Part shown: positions 8,806-17,369 of the stretch, piece after piece | How positions within the stretch are numbered: position 1 is the stretch's first letter | Layout: every line of letters starts with the position of its first letter | Assembly (NCBI GenBank): GCA_022827835.1 | Contig: JAJEIO010000019.1 | Coordinates: forward strand, 1-64,000 | Direction: 5' to 3' | Source of the DNA: Candidatus Latescibacterota bacterium | Lineage (GTDB): Bacteria; Latescibacterota; UBA2968; UBA8231 | Length of the DNA stretch: 64,000 nt | Made by a program: the position numbers and the translations under genes | Notes under the pieces: generated by a model | Seen by the model: the letters and a program-made list of their open reading frames with translations, nothing else | Databases searched by the model: none | What the model was told of the DNA's origin: nothing

Positions 8806-9561
8806 TCACCGCTCCTCATAGCGGTCGGCGCGGCGGCGACCCAATAGCTTTGGGCACAGGAGTCGAAAGTCCTCGGGCATGCGCTCGTACGTCTCTGGCC
8901 ACAGAGGCTGGTGGCCGCCTTCAATCCAATTGTTAAACCAAGGAGGGTAATACGCGATATTCAGTCCTATCCGCACGTCCTCGCTCTGATTGGCCCGGGC
9001 TTGGTGAAAAAGCCCCCCGTGCCACAGCATCACGGAACCAGCGCGGCCTTCCACGGGCTTGATCAATGGGTTATCAGCACCCATATCGGGTGGTGGAGCG
9101 GGCCGCCGCGACCGGTGGCTCATGGGCACGACGCCAGTGGCGCCGTTGGCCTCGGTAAAATCTGTGAGCATCCAAATGGTGTTGATCATCCACGGCACAT
9201 CGGGCACTTGGGCAAACGAACCCGCAGAGTCCGCGTGTAAATGCTGAGCAGGGGCCCCGGGCCACGTGGGCTTGGAGCACGCTTCGACGACGCGGCAGCG
9301 CGGCCCCAAAAAGTGCCGCGCAAGGGCCACGGTATCCGGGTGGAAGGCGCAGTTCCAAACCTCGTCGTCTTGGTTGAGCATACCGAACAAAGTCTGATAG
9401 TACTCGTCGCCCACGACATACTCCTGACAGCGCGGATCGCTGTGCAGCGCCAGACAGCGACGGCCCAAAGCCAAGGCGGCCTCGCGTGGAATGCGATCCT
9501 TTAGCACGCAGTACCCATACGCGTCTAGATGCTCGGCGGCGACTTGCAATTCTTCGTTCAC
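8806..9561 (-). CDS. Phytanoyl-CoA dioxygenase (PhyH) family protein
   Basis: This 251-residue protein has the PhyH-type double-stranded beta-helix iron site: H109-x-D111 in HLHADSAGSF, distal H186 in HGGLFHQARANQ, and R197 in DVRIGLN for 2-oxoglutarate. The start is chosen at GTG 9561 because GGAGGTAG stands a few bases upstream, even though the frame is open to an earlier start at 9609. Members of this family hydroxylate varied small molecules; the true substrate is not predictable. It is preceded by a 95-bp element with inverted ends and followed by a repeat, so the operon is loosely spaced. Confidence 0.85.
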   Translation of the reverse strand: MNEELQVAAEHLDAYGYCVLKDRIPREAALALGRRCLALHSDPRCQEYVVGDEYYQTLFGMLNQDDEVWNCAFHPDTVALARHFLGPRCRVVEACSKPTWPGAPAQHLHADSAGSFAQVPDVPWMINTIWMLTDFTEANGATGVVPMSHRSRRPAPPPDMGADNPLIKPVEGRAGSVMLWHGGLFHQARANQSEDVRIGLNIAYYPPWFNNWIEGGHQPLWPETYERMPEDFRLLCPKLLGRRRADRYEER

Positions 9562-9601
9562 GCTTCTACCTCCACGCCAGCTTGAAATCGTCTCGTCGTC
9601 A

Positions 9602-9696
9602 TATAGCAACCCTGAATGAGTTGGACTTTGAGACGCGACTCCTCTCGTTTCTTATTCTGCGTCCACCTGCGTCCATCTGCGGATAAAATTGCTATA
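9602..9696. repeat. MITE-like element with 8-bp inverted ends, carrying the CTGCGTCC repeat
   Basis: The segment begins with TATAGCAA (9602-9609) and ends with its exact reverse complement TTGCTATA (9689-9696). Within it, 9656-9685 contains CTGCGTCCAC-CTGCGTCCAT-CTGCGGAT, copy 2 of the small dispersed repeat. It lies in the 5' leader of the PhyH gene and after the sulfatase stop. There is no coding capacity. Whether it moves is unknown, as only one copy with these ends is seen. Confidence 0.4.
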
Positions 9697-9708
9697 CGTC
9701 CGCAGATC

Positions 9709-11307
9709 TCACTCTACGACAAAGGTCGCACGGGTCTCTTGGCTCTCTTCGTACCCAATGCGGATCGCCCTGGCCCGCAAGGTGGTCGTCCCAACTTTCA
9801 TGCGCAACGGCTCGGTGTAGAGGTGCCAGTGCGGATCGTCGTCCACGGCGTACGCCATAGAAGCCCCCTGGGTGGCGCAGTGGAGTTGCACCAGCAGCGG
9901 CCCTCGGAATGTACCGCCTTCCAGCGCCGGCTCAGTCCCAAGGCTATCGGCGCAGATGGGCACGCACACCGGCGAGGCCGTCTGCGGCTGTTGGCCATCG
10001 GGATACCACTGTCGCACCATCTCGCTTTCCGCCATGCGACCCATGTCGCCTACTTCTTCCAGCCATTCGTCCAAAGCTCCGCGCAGGCGATCCCGCTCCG
10101 GCTGGTACTGGGGATTGGCCGCCAAGTTGTCGATCTCGTGTGGATCGGCTTCGGTGTCGTACAGCTCTTCGACCGGCCTCGGATAGCGGAACATGGCCGA
10201 TTGCGGCTCGGCCAGCTCGTCGGCCAGGTGCAAGCGCCACATCTCCTGCACAATGGGGTGCCGATTGCGATAGGGGATCCAGGCCAAATAGGGGAGGTCT
10301 GGCCGACAGTTGCGGATGTACTTAAAGCGGCGGTCGCGCACGGCTCGCACCATGTCGTACGCCTCGTCGTGCCGGTCGCGGCTCGCGTATATGTACTCTC
10401 GCGGCGGTTGGGCTTGGCGGCCCAAAAACGCGCGGCCCTGCATGTGGGCGGGCACATCAATCCCCGCGAGCGAGAGCATCGTAGGGCCTAGATCGACAGT
10501 GCTTACCAAGTCCTCGCAGACCTGCCCCGCTTCCATGCCGGGGCCACGGGCGATCAGGGGCACGTGAATGCCTGAGTCGTACGGCCAGCGCTTGCCGCGC
10601 GGCAGCGGGCCGTGATCGCTCCAGTGAAAGACGTACGTATTCTCGGACAAGCCGTCTTCGTCGAGTTGTTGCAGGAGTTGGGCCAGCTCTTGGTCGCTGT
10701 GCGCAATATGCGTGTACATCCGCGCCATGGCTTGGCGCACTACGGGAGTGTCGGGGAAATAGGGCGGCAGCGGGATGGCATCTGGATCGAACTCCGGCTC
10801 AGGGCACTTCTCCGGCCACATGCCGCTTTCGTGGGTGCGCGTGGGGTTGAAGACCGCGAAAAAGGGCTGGGCTGGATCGGGACGGTTGCGCCAGTGGGCG
10901 TGCGGACCGAGCGCGTCCCAAGCGGTCAGCGGGGGAGTAAACTGGTAGTCGGTCTTGGCGTTGTTGGAGCAATAATACCCAGCCGCTCGCAGGTATTCCG
11001 TGAAGCACTTTACGTAGTGCGGCACAACGGCCGAATACGGCGTGGGCATCTCCGGCGTAGCGCGATTGGCGTGCGTCGTGCGCATGTGGTGAGTGCCGAT
11101 CGAGGTCGCGTACATGCCGGTGATAATGGCCGACCGGGCCGGAGCGCAGACGCCGGCCGTGGAGAAGCAGCGCGTCCAGCGGCACCCCTCGGCTGCGAGC
11201 CGGTCCAACGTGGGCGTGCGCGCCACTGGATCGCCGTAGCACCCGTACCGGGGGTTGGTATCCTCAAATGAAATCCACAAGAAATTGGGTTTGCGATCCT
11301 TAGCCAT
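9709..11307 (-). CDS. Sulfatase with C-terminal chitobiase/hexosaminidase-type domain
   Basis: This 532-residue protein belongs to the formylglycine-dependent sulfatases. The recognition motif C54-A-P-A-R58 fits CxPxR. Early metal ligands are in SFEDTNPRYGCYGD, and later conserved segments include FHWSDHGPLPRGKRWPYD and HVPLIARGPG. From about residue 455 there is an extra beta-sandwich (LLVQLHCATQGASMAYAVDD ... TTTLRARAIR), which resembles the chitobiase C-terminal domain. No signal peptide is seen, which is notable since most such enzymes are exported. No formylglycine-generating enzyme is present in the window. It probably removes sulfate from a glycan or small sulfate ester; the substrate is unknown. 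Confidence 0.88.
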   Translation of the reverse strand: MAKDRKPNFLWISFEDTNPRYGCYGDPVARTPTLDRLAAEGCRWTRCFSTAGVCAPARSAIITGMYATSIGTHHMRTTHANRATPEMPTPYSAVVPHYVKCFTEYLRAAGYYCSNNAKTDYQFTPPLTAWDALGPHAHWRNRPDPAQPFFAVFNPTRTHESGMWPEKCPEPEFDPDAIPLPPYFPDTPVVRQAMARMYTHIAHSDQELAQLLQQLDEDGLSENTYVFHWSDHGPLPRGKRWPYDSGIHVPLIARGPGMEAGQVCEDLVSTVDLGPTMLSLAGIDVPAHMQGRAFLGRQAQPPREYIYASRDRHDEAYDMVRAVRDRRFKYIRNCRPDLPYLAWIPYRNRHPIVQEMWRLHLADELAEPQSAMFRYPRPVEELYDTEADPHEIDNLAANPQYQPERDRLRGALDEWLEEVGDMGRMAESEMVRQWYPDGQQPQTASPVCVPICADSLGTEPALEGGTFRGPLLVQLHCATQGASMAYAVDDDPHWHLYTEPLRMKVGTTTLRARAIRIGYEESQETRATFVVE

Positions 11308-11518
11308 AAACTCCTTGCCTTAGTTTTTGCTAACAAAGTGATGATTCTAACCTCCCACGCCGCGCCGAAAATTGCAGCGGGATGCGACACACTGTCAAGC
11401 GCGTGATTCATCTGCATCTCGACCGCTGGCTCGCTGGCGCAGGGTTGTTTTCGGCCCACTCGTTGCGCATAATATGCGCTGCCAATCTCGCAAACAGACG
11501 ACGCTAGAAGAAATCACC

Positions 11519-12628
11519 ATGAATGCCTATCGTCGCGTAAAAGCACTGCTCGAAGAGGCCGACGTGTGCATCGGCGGAGATCGGCCCTATGATATAGCAG
11601 TCCACGACGACCGCTTTTTCGCGCACGTGCTAGCCCACGGATCGCTGGGCGCGGGCGAGGCGTACATGGATGGGTGGTGGGACTGTCCGCAGCTAGACGA
11701 ACTTTGCGTGCGGCTCTTGCGCGCCCGGCTGGACCTGAAGTTGCGCGGGCGGTACCTGCTTCTGCCCTATCTGAAGTCACGGCTGCTCAACATGCAAACA
11801 CCCGCCCGCTCCTTCCAAGTCGGCCAGCGCCACTACGATATCGGCAACGACCTGTACCGGGCTATGCTCGACCAGCGCATGATCTATAGCTGCGGATATT
11901 GGCGCAATGCCGCCAATTTAGACGAGGCGCAAGAAGCCAAGCTCGATTTGTGCTGCCGCAAGCTGGGGCTGGAGCCGGGGATGACCCTACTCGACATCGG
12001 CTGCGGCTGGGGAGGCACCCTGCGGTTTGCAGTCCAGCGCTACGGAGTCAAAGGGGTGGGCGTCACCGTCTCCAAAGGGCAGGCGAAACTGGCAGAGGAG
12101 ACGTGCCGCGGGCTGCCGGTGGAGATTCGCTTGCAGGACTACCGCTCCCTAGACGAGCGCTTTGACCGCATCTTGTCGATCGGCATGTTCGAGCATGTGG
12201 GCGTCAAGAACTACTCGACCTTTATGCACACGGTCAAACGCTGCCTCGCTCCAGACGGGCGCTTTTTACTGCACACCATCGGCCGCAGCACTTCGGCGAT
12301 CAATAACGATCCGTGGATTGAGCACTACGTCTTTCCCAACTCCATGCTGCCTTCGGCCAAGCAGATAACCACGGCCGCTGAGGGGCACTTCGTCTTGGAG
12401 GATTGGCACGCCTTCGGCCAGCATTACGACCGGACGCTGATGGCTTGGCACGCCAACTTCAACGCGGCTTGGAGCGAACTCAAGGCCCACTACGACGAGC
12501 GCTTCTATCGGATGTGGACGTTCTACTTGCTGACCAGCGCCGGCTCCTTCCGCGCCCGGTCGAACCAGCTTTGGCAAGTGCTCTTTTCGTCTAGCGGGAT
12601 CAAAGGATCCTACGAAGTGCCGCGATAA
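11519..12628 (+). CDS. cfa: Cyclopropane-fatty-acyl-phospholipid synthase
   Basis: This 369-residue enzyme transfers a methylene group from S-adenosylmethionine to unsaturated acyl chains of membrane phospholipids. The SAM-binding motif is LLDIGCGWGG, followed by GVGVTVSKGQ. Other family blocks are SYMDGWWDC-like GEAYMDGWWD near the N-terminus, YDIGNDLYRAMLD, MIYSCGYW, and SIGMFEHVGVKNY. The length is close to the E. coli enzyme (382). The open frame extends upstream to 11372, but the ATG at 11519 begins the recognisable protein and has AGAAG upstream. It diverges from the sulfatase gene and stands alone. Confidence 0.92.
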   Translation: MNAYRRVKALLEEADVCIGGDRPYDIAVHDDRFFAHVLAHGSLGAGEAYMDGWWDCPQLDELCVRLLRARLDLKLRGRYLLLPYLKSRLLNMQTPARSFQVGQRHYDIGNDLYRAMLDQRMIYSCGYWRNAANLDEAQEAKLDLCCRKLGLEPGMTLLDIGCGWGGTLRFAVQRYGVKGVGVTVSKGQAKLAEETCRGLPVEIRLQDYRSLDERFDRILSIGMFEHVGVKNYSTFMHTVKRCLAPDGRFLLHTIGRSTSAINNDPWIEHYVFPNSMLPSAKQITTAAEGHFVLEDWHAFGQHYDRTLMAWHANFNAAWSELKAHYDERFYRMWTFYLLTSAGSFRARSNQLWQVLFSSSGIKGSYEVPR

Positions 12629-12697
12629 CAGCGTCCGTTGACACTATTTAACGCCAACTCTTCCTTCGATTGCTGAGACAAAACATTCAGGAGGCCA

Positions 12698-13258
12698 ATG
12701 TTGACCGAGGCAAAACACCTACCCATAGAAGCGCTAACCGCCGGGTTAGACGCCATTCGTCAGTCGCCCAAAGCCACGGGCGTACTGGAACTCATCGTGC
12801 GACGGCCGCAGACGGAGGCGCGGGAAGTCTTAGACGTGGGAGAACTCGACCTAGCCGAAGGATTGGTGGGCGACAATTGGAAACAACGCGGCAGCTCGCA
12901 AACTGCCGATGGATCAGCGAATCCAGACACGCAACTCACGCTGACCAATGCCCGCTTGATGGCCCTAGTGGCTCAAGACAAGCGGCATTGGCCCCTAGCT
13001 GGGGATCAGCTATACGTCGACTTCGACCTAAGCGTGGACAACATACCGCCCGGGACTCGCCTGTCTCTCGGCGCGGCCGTGATCCAAATCACCGAGCCGC
13101 CCCACACTGGCTGTAAAAAATATGCCGCGCGCTTTGGATTGGACGCCCTGAAGTTTATCAGTTCTCCAGCGGGCAAACAGCTTCAACTGCGCGGCGTCAA
13201 CGCCAAGGTCATTCGCCCGGGCGCGATACGGGTTGGTGACGTCGTGAAGAAGCTGTGA
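12698..13258 (+). CDS. MOSC domain-containing protein
   Basis: This 186-residue protein is a stand-alone MOSC domain of the kind related to molybdenum cofactor sulfurase C-termini and YiiM. The segment AEGLVGDNWK starts the domain, and TGCKKYAARFG near residue 140 carries the single conserved cysteine, which may bind sulfur or Moco. A good Shine-Dalgarno, AGGAGG, precedes ATG 12698. The function of isolated MOSC proteins is generally unresolved; detoxification of hydroxylated compounds or sulfur delivery are known possibilities. It ends one base before the convergent gene at 13260. Confidence 0.8.
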   Translation: MLTEAKHLPIEALTAGLDAIRQSPKATGVLELIVRRPQTEAREVLDVGELDLAEGLVGDNWKQRGSSQTADGSANPDTQLTLTNARLMALVAQDKRHWPLAGDQLYVDFDLSVDNIPPGTRLSLGAAVIQITEPPHTGCKKYAARFGLDALKFISSPAGKQLQLRGVNAKVIRPGAIRVGDVVKKL

Positions 13259-13259
13259 G

Positions 13260-13736
13260 TTAAAACCCACCGCCGCCCGGACCGCCGCCACCGCCCCGAG
13301 GCCCACCGCGCTGGCGCTGCTGCTGGCGTTGCGCCTGCTGTAGATGCGCTTTTAGGGCTTCGATCTGCTCGGCGTCTAATGCCGCGGCGAGCGCGGCCAT
13401 GATCTGTTCGCGCATCTTGCTCTGCTGTTCGCGCATTTTCTCGCGCAGAGCCCGAAAGTCGGTCTCGCCGCGACTGCCGCTGCTGAACATCTCCGCCATC
13501 ATCTGCCGTTGCTCGACGTATAGCGGCCCAAGCACCTCCCGCAGCACGATTAGCTGCTTGTCGGTCACGTTGAACTTCTCTTCAAAGGCCAGTAAGCCAA
13601 AAATCTGCTCCGGTGCCACGCCACCGCCCATGCCGCCGCCCGAGCTACCACGCCTGCCTCCTGGCTGGGCTTCGAGCGCCACGGTGCTCGACAAACAAAT
13701 AGCGACAATCCATAAGGCCATCTCGCGAATGCGCAT
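13260..13736 (-). CDS. Secreted Spy/CpxP-like protein with Gly-rich ends
   Basis: This 158-residue protein starts with a signal peptide (MRIREMALWIVAICL ... ALEAQ). A Gly-rich linker, a helical core with many Gln, Met and Arg, and a Gly/Arg-rich tail follow. The core includes LDAEQIEALKAHL, recalling the LTxxQ motif of Spy and CpxP periplasmic chaperones and of related Planctomycete or FCB proteins. The start is ATG 13736, with AAGGAG upstream; the frame extends to 13769 but without support. It may be a periplasmic metal or envelope-stress responsive protein. The copper genes 2 kb upstream make a metal link possible, but this is weak inference. Confidence 0.6.
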   Translation of the reverse strand: MRIREMALWIVAICLSSTVALEAQPGGRRGSSGGGMGGGVAPEQIFGLLAFEEKFNVTDKQLIVLREVLGPLYVEQRQMMAEMFSSGSRGETDFRALREKMREQQSKMREQIMAALAAALDAEQIEALKAHLQQAQRQQQRQRGGPRGGGGGPGGGGF

Positions 13737-13751
13737 CTCAGTTCTCCTTGT

Positions 13752-13840
13752 AAAAGTTTTGCGGGACACTACGGCTAATTAGACACGCTATCGCCGCGAT
13801 TCATTCCCACGCTTTTGCAGCCGTTGATCCGATCGGCGAG
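13752..13840. repeat. 85-bp dispersed intergenic repeat, copy 2
   Basis: This copy aligns with 4596-4680. It begins AAAAGTTTTGCGGGACACTAC and retains GCTAATTAGACAC and TCGCCGCGATTCATTCCC. The inner arms read ACGGCT and AGCCGT, against ACAGCT and AGCTGT in copy 1. It lies between the stop of the sulfatase gene and the start of the Spy-like gene, the same 3'-end-to-5'-end placement as copy 1. Confidence 0.6.
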
Positions 13841-13858
13841 GTCGGGCAACTTCCGTGT

Positions 13859-15274
13859 CTAGTACGTCCACTGCCGTGGCAGCGGCCGCTCGCGCTCTAG
13901 CAGCCGCTCTAGCAGCCGCTTGCGCACCGCTTGCAACCGGTCGGCGTATTCGCTTTCGCCCGCCACGTCCTCGTAGGCCAGCGGGTCGCGCTCCAAGTCG
14001 AAGAGTGCCTCCGCTCCGCTGGCATCCACCACGTAGCGCAACCCCTCCACGCGTAGCGTTTTCCAGTTGGGTTGCGGTTTGGTCGGCGTCATTTCCGTGA
14101 TAGCACAGCCGGGGCCAGCTCCCTCCTCGCCGCGCAAATCGGCCAAGAGGGAGCTGCCTTGCAACGCATCCGGCCGCTGAATTGCGGCGGCTTCCAGCAG
14201 CGTCGGCACCACGTCTAACGCCTCGACGATGCGAGAGCAATGCCCACCGGCTCTTGCTCCGCCGGGCCAGCGCATCAGCAGGGGGACGCGCGAGGCCGCG
14301 TCGTGCCCAGGATAGCCCTTGCCGTAGCGCAGATGTTCGCCGAGCCACTCGCCGTGGTCGGACGTGAAGACGACGATGGTGTTGTCCGCAATGCCGAGCC
14401 CGTCGAGCCGATCGAGAATGCGGCCGACGTGGTGATCGACCTCGGAGACCATCGCGTAATAGCCGTGGCGCGCAGAGCGCAATTCGTCGTCGGAAAAGTG
14501 CCGTGGGCCTCGACGAGCGTCGAGAGCCGGAGGGAAGGGCGGCAACGTCAGCGCGGCCGGATCGTAGAGATCGAGAAATTCTTGGGGAGCCACCCACGGG
14601 TCGTGTGGCGAATAGAAGCCGGCGACGCAGAGAAAGGGTCCGTCCTTGTGGCGCGTCAAAAACTCCATGGTCTGCTCGGCGACAAACGCCGTGTGGGTCA
14701 GGTCGCTGCGGCAGCGGCTGGCCAAGGCTTGCTTGACAAAGCGCTCTTCTGGATGCGCGATCCCATCGCGGACATTCATAATCCGCTTCCACTCGATTGA
14801 ACTGGGTGCCTCGCCGAGGCTGATGTGGTCGAGTTGCTCAGGAGCCTGCGCCGCCACCCAAGCGCGGTAGGCATCGTGATAGGAACCCGGTTCGTCCGAG
14901 ATTTCCAAGTGGTCGAAGCCGTAGTCGGGGTGAGGCTCGCGGTGGTCGCGGTTGGCGTGCGACAGAAAGTGCAGCTTGCCAATCTGGCCGCTGCAATAGC
15001 CATAGTTGCGCAGCAGGCGCGGCAAGGTCGGCGCATCCTCGGGCACGGGCACGCCCATGTGCGAGAGCCCCAGCGTGGACGGATACTGTCCGGTGAGAAA
15101 GCTCACGCGGCTGGGCATGCAGACCGGGTTCTGCACAAAGCAGTGGTCGAAATTTACTCCGGTAGCCGCGAGCCGGTCCAAGTGCGGCGTGCGGATTTCG
15201 GAGTTGCCGTTGACACCGAGGGCGTCCCACCGCTGCTGATCCGTGTAGAGGATGAGGATATTGGGTCTCTGCAT
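13859..15274 (-). CDS. Sulfatase (arylsulfatase / choline-sulfatase-like)
   Basis: This 471-residue enzyme carries the formylglycine motif C52-M-P-S-R56, preceded by the family N-terminus RPNILILYTDQQRWDALG with its metal-binding Asp. IVVFTSDHGEWLGEH is the second metal motif, and RVPLLMRWPG is also typical. It has no signal peptide, so it is probably cytoplasmic and acts on an imported sulfate ester. It differs from the 9709-11307 sulfatase by lacking the C-terminal chitobiase-like domain. It is separated from the downstream Spy-like gene by a repeat. The maturase is not in the window. Confidence 0.88.
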   Translation of the reverse strand: MQRPNILILYTDQQRWDALGVNGNSEIRTPHLDRLAATGVNFDHCFVQNPVCMPSRVSFLTGQYPSTLGLSHMGVPVPEDAPTLPRLLRNYGYCSGQIGKLHFLSHANRDHREPHPDYGFDHLEISDEPGSYHDAYRAWVAAQAPEQLDHISLGEAPSSIEWKRIMNVRDGIAHPEERFVKQALASRCRSDLTHTAFVAEQTMEFLTRHKDGPFLCVAGFYSPHDPWVAPQEFLDLYDPAALTLPPFPPALDARRGPRHFSDDELRSARHGYYAMVSEVDHHVGRILDRLDGLGIADNTIVVFTSDHGEWLGEHLRYGKGYPGHDAASRVPLLMRWPGGARAGGHCSRIVEALDVVPTLLEAAAIQRPDALQGSSLLADLRGEEGAGPGCAITEMTPTKPQPNWKTLRVEGLRYVVDASGAEALFDLERDPLAYEDVAGESEYADRLQAVRKRLLERLLERERPLPRQWTY

Positions 15275-15313
15275 GGTTGGCGTGGATTCCTTGGAGATGC
15301 TGTGTGGATGAGG

Positions 15314-15469
15314 CTATGGACCGGTCTGTGTCGGCGTCTGCTTGGCACACGCTGATTTTCGCCGCCTCTTAAAAAAGCGCTGCGGAAAATCCGGGCCGAT
15401 GATCGGACTCAGCGGAAACCACAGCAGCGCGTGGACGATCTTGATTATTTTGGACAAGACGTTTTTCAT
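15314..15469 (-). CDS. Small coupled membrane protein of the copper operon (51 residues)
   Basis: This short gene begins at ATG 15469, whose ATGA overlaps the TGA stop of the SCO1 gene, and GAGGAAGGA lies just upstream. It encodes a 51-residue peptide with one hydrophobic segment (IIKIVHALLWFPLSPIIGP) and a basic C-terminal part containing FFKRRRK. The stop is at 15314-15316. Coupling to SCO1 suggests it is translated and acts in the same process. I recognise no family. One cysteine near the C-terminus could bind copper, but that is speculative. Confidence 0.5.
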   Translation of the reverse strand: MKNVLSKIIKIVHALLWFPLSPIIGPDFPQRFFKRRRKSACAKQTPTQTGP

Positions 15470-16092
15470 GGTTTTCCTTCCTCGGCAAAGAGTTGCTCAG
15501 CTACCGCAGCCATCAGCTCTGGGCCGTCGCTCTGGCGGAAGAGGAACCGCACCTTGCCCTGCTGATCGATCAGGTAGGTATAGGTCGAGTGATCGACTAA
15601 GTAGGCTTCCTGCTCCTCTCCGAGGCTATAATGAGCGCCATACTGACGCACCACTTGGTCGATTTCCTCCTTGTCGCCGCGCAGGCCAATCGCATCAATG
15701 GCGAAGTAGTCGAGGTATTCCTCCAGCTTCTCCTGCGTATCGCGCTTGGGATCCACGGTGACGAAGAGGGTCGTCAGCTCCTGCTGATCCTCGTCTAAGA
15801 GCTGATAGACGCGGCCCATCTTCGACAGCGTCACCGGGCAGATGTCGGGGCAATAGGTGTACCCGAAGAAGAGCATGGCGGCTTGGCCGCGCAAACTTTG
15901 CAACTCAAAGGGCGCGCCGTGCTGATCCACGAGCGCGAAGTCGCCGCCAATGCCGCCGAAATCCTGCAAGGAGGGCACCTCCACCGGAGTGGGGGTTTCG
16001 GCAACCGGGTCCTTTTGGGCCTCTGGCTGTGCGCCGCAAGCTGCGAGCAGCGCAAACACCGCGCAACAGACCAGCGCATCACTCGCTCTCAT
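15466..16092 (-). CDS. SCO1/SenC-family copper chaperone lipoprotein
   Basis: This 208-residue protein delivers copper to, or reduces, the CuA site of cytochrome oxidase subunit II in Sco proteins. The metal residues are present: C81 and C85 in YTYCPDICP, and H168 in LVDHSTYTYLID. A lipobox LLAAC places C19 as the acylated residue, so it should be anchored to the membrane facing the periplasm. The start is ATG 16092; it overlaps the end of the upstream PCuAC gene by 14 bases. No oxidase subunits are in the window. Confidence 0.9.
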   Translation of the reverse strand: MRASDALVCCAVFALLAACGAQPEAQKDPVAETPTPVEVPSLQDFGGIGGDFALVDQHGAPFELQSLRGQAAMLFFGYTYCPDICPVTLSKMGRVYQLLDEDQQELTTLFVTVDPKRDTQEKLEEYLDYFAIDAIGLRGDKEEIDQVVRQYGAHYSLGEEQEAYLVDHSTYTYLIDQQGKVRFLFRQSDGPELMAAVAEQLFAEEGKP

Positions 16093-16519
16093 AAAGACCT
16101 TTCTTTTGCACCGGCATTTGTACGCGCCTTTCCGTTCCATCGCCAAAGCGCAACACCAACTCTACCTCGTCGCCGTCCCGCAGCGGCTGGCGCAGTTCCA
16201 TCAGCATCAAATGGGTACCACCCGGCTTCAGCGCAACCTCTGCGCCTGCTGGAACCTGTAGCTCTTCGACTCGGCGCATCGTCATCCGGTCGTCTTCGTA
16301 TTCCATTACGTGTATCTCGGCTCGCTCGGCAGCTTCGGTTGCCACGGCGACCAATGCGATGGGGTCGCCGCCTCGGTTTTCGATGACCAAGTAACCAGCG
16401 GCCGGGCTGCGCGGCGGCGGCTCGCGGATCCAAGCGTCGCGCACGACGATGGGGTCGCCGGTATGCTCTTGTCCACATCCAACTGCCGCGAGCAACAAAA
16501 ATGCAACGACAATTCTCAC
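16079..16519 (-). CDS. PCuAC-family periplasmic copper chaperone lipoprotein
   Basis: This 146-residue protein binds Cu(I) and passes it to Sco and the oxidase. The His/Met copper motif is visible as H70-V-M72, M79/M81 and H103-L-M105 in THLMLMEL. The start GTG 16519 gives a lipoprotein signal ending AAVGC (C15), with AAGGAAG eight bases upstream; the frame is open up to 16681 but overlaps the methyltransferase gene. It is first in a three-gene operon with SCO1 and the 51-residue protein. PCuAC with Sco is the standard arrangement for assembling the CuA centre. Confidence 0.85.
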   Translation of the reverse strand: MRIVVAFLLLAAVGCGQEHTGDPIVVRDAWIREPPPRSPAAGYLVIENRGGDPIALVAVATEAAERAEIHVMEYEDDRMTMRRVEELQVPAGAEVALKPGGTHLMLMELRQPLRDGDEVELVLRFGDGTERRVQMPVQKKGLYESE

Positions 16520-16550
16520 CGGATGTCTTCCTTCGGTTGGCTGTCGGTCC

Positions 16551-17363
16551 TCAGACCTTGACACCAATAGCGCCAACCATGGGTGGCGATGAAATGCTAG
16601 CTCGCGGATCGCGGGCGTTTGCCTGCCATTCTTCCCAATGCGCGGCGCACTCTTCCTCGCGCAGTACGCCACGCGCCACAAGTTCGGGCAGATACATGCG
16701 CAGGAACTGCTCTATCCAGCGCCAGATGCGATTGCCGGGACGGGCAATACCCCCGATGGGGACGATCTCCACGGCCTCCAAACCACACCGCGCCATTAGC
16801 TCCGGCAGCTTCCCGCCGATATCCAACCTCTCTTCAAAACTCTCATGGACCGCTTGCAACACGCGCCGCAAGTCAGGGTACTCAATCCGGGCGACAAACG
16901 CCCCATAAGCGCAGTAATCCACAACCACTAAGCGACCGCCCGTTTTCAGTACCCGCGCCACCCGCTCTATCACCCCTTGCGGCTCCTCTATGAAGCAAAG
17001 CAACCAGCGGGCGAACGCTGCGTCCATAGAAGCGGCCGGCAGGTCGAGGGTGCGGACATCCGCTACGGCGACCTCGACTTGCTGCAAGCCGACTGACGCA
17101 GCGCGGTGTCGGAGAAAATCCGCGAACTTCGGCGACCCATCAACCGCCAACACGCGCCCCTCTGCTCCCACGCGCTCGGCCAGTTCCAAGCTGGTAAAGC
17201 CCGGTCCGCAACCTAGATCGAGAATCACCTGCCCGGCACTGAAATCGGCACGCTCCCACAAGTCTGCGGTCTCGGGGTGCCACGTGTCGTGCTGCGCTTG
17301 CAGGCGACGCAGTTCCTCGTCGTCGGTCCCCAACATGTAATCGCGTTCGGCAGCGGTGCTCAC
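16551..17363 (-). CDS. Class I SAM-dependent methyltransferase
   Basis: This 270-residue protein has motif I as ILDLGCGPGFTS, motif II-like VLAVDGSP and acidic ARWLLCFIEEP near post II. The fold is the ordinary UbiE/Methyltransf_11 type. The N-terminus MSTAAERDYMLGTDDEELRRL and the tryptophan-rich lead to ADLWERADF are typical of small-molecule methyltransferases. It is 6 bases downstream of the amidohydrolase stop region in the operon order. The substrate is not predictable. Confidence 0.8.
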   Translation of the reverse strand: MSTAAERDYMLGTDDEELRRLQAQHDTWHPETADLWERADFSAGQVILDLGCGPGFTSLELAERVGAEGRVLAVDGSPKFADFLRHRAASVGLQQVEVAVADVRTLDLPAASMDAAFARWLLCFIEEPQGVIERVARVLKTGGRLVVVDYCAYGAFVARIEYPDLRRVLQAVHESFEERLDIGGKLPELMARCGLEAVEIVPIGGIARPGNRIWRWIEQFLRMYLPELVARGVLREEECAAHWEEWQANARDPRASISSPPMVGAIGVKV

Positions 17364-17369
17364 GGGTGC

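Noticed and set aside
8726-9696. CRISPR array
   Set aside because: The CTGCGTCC units are few, short and without spacers of uniform length.
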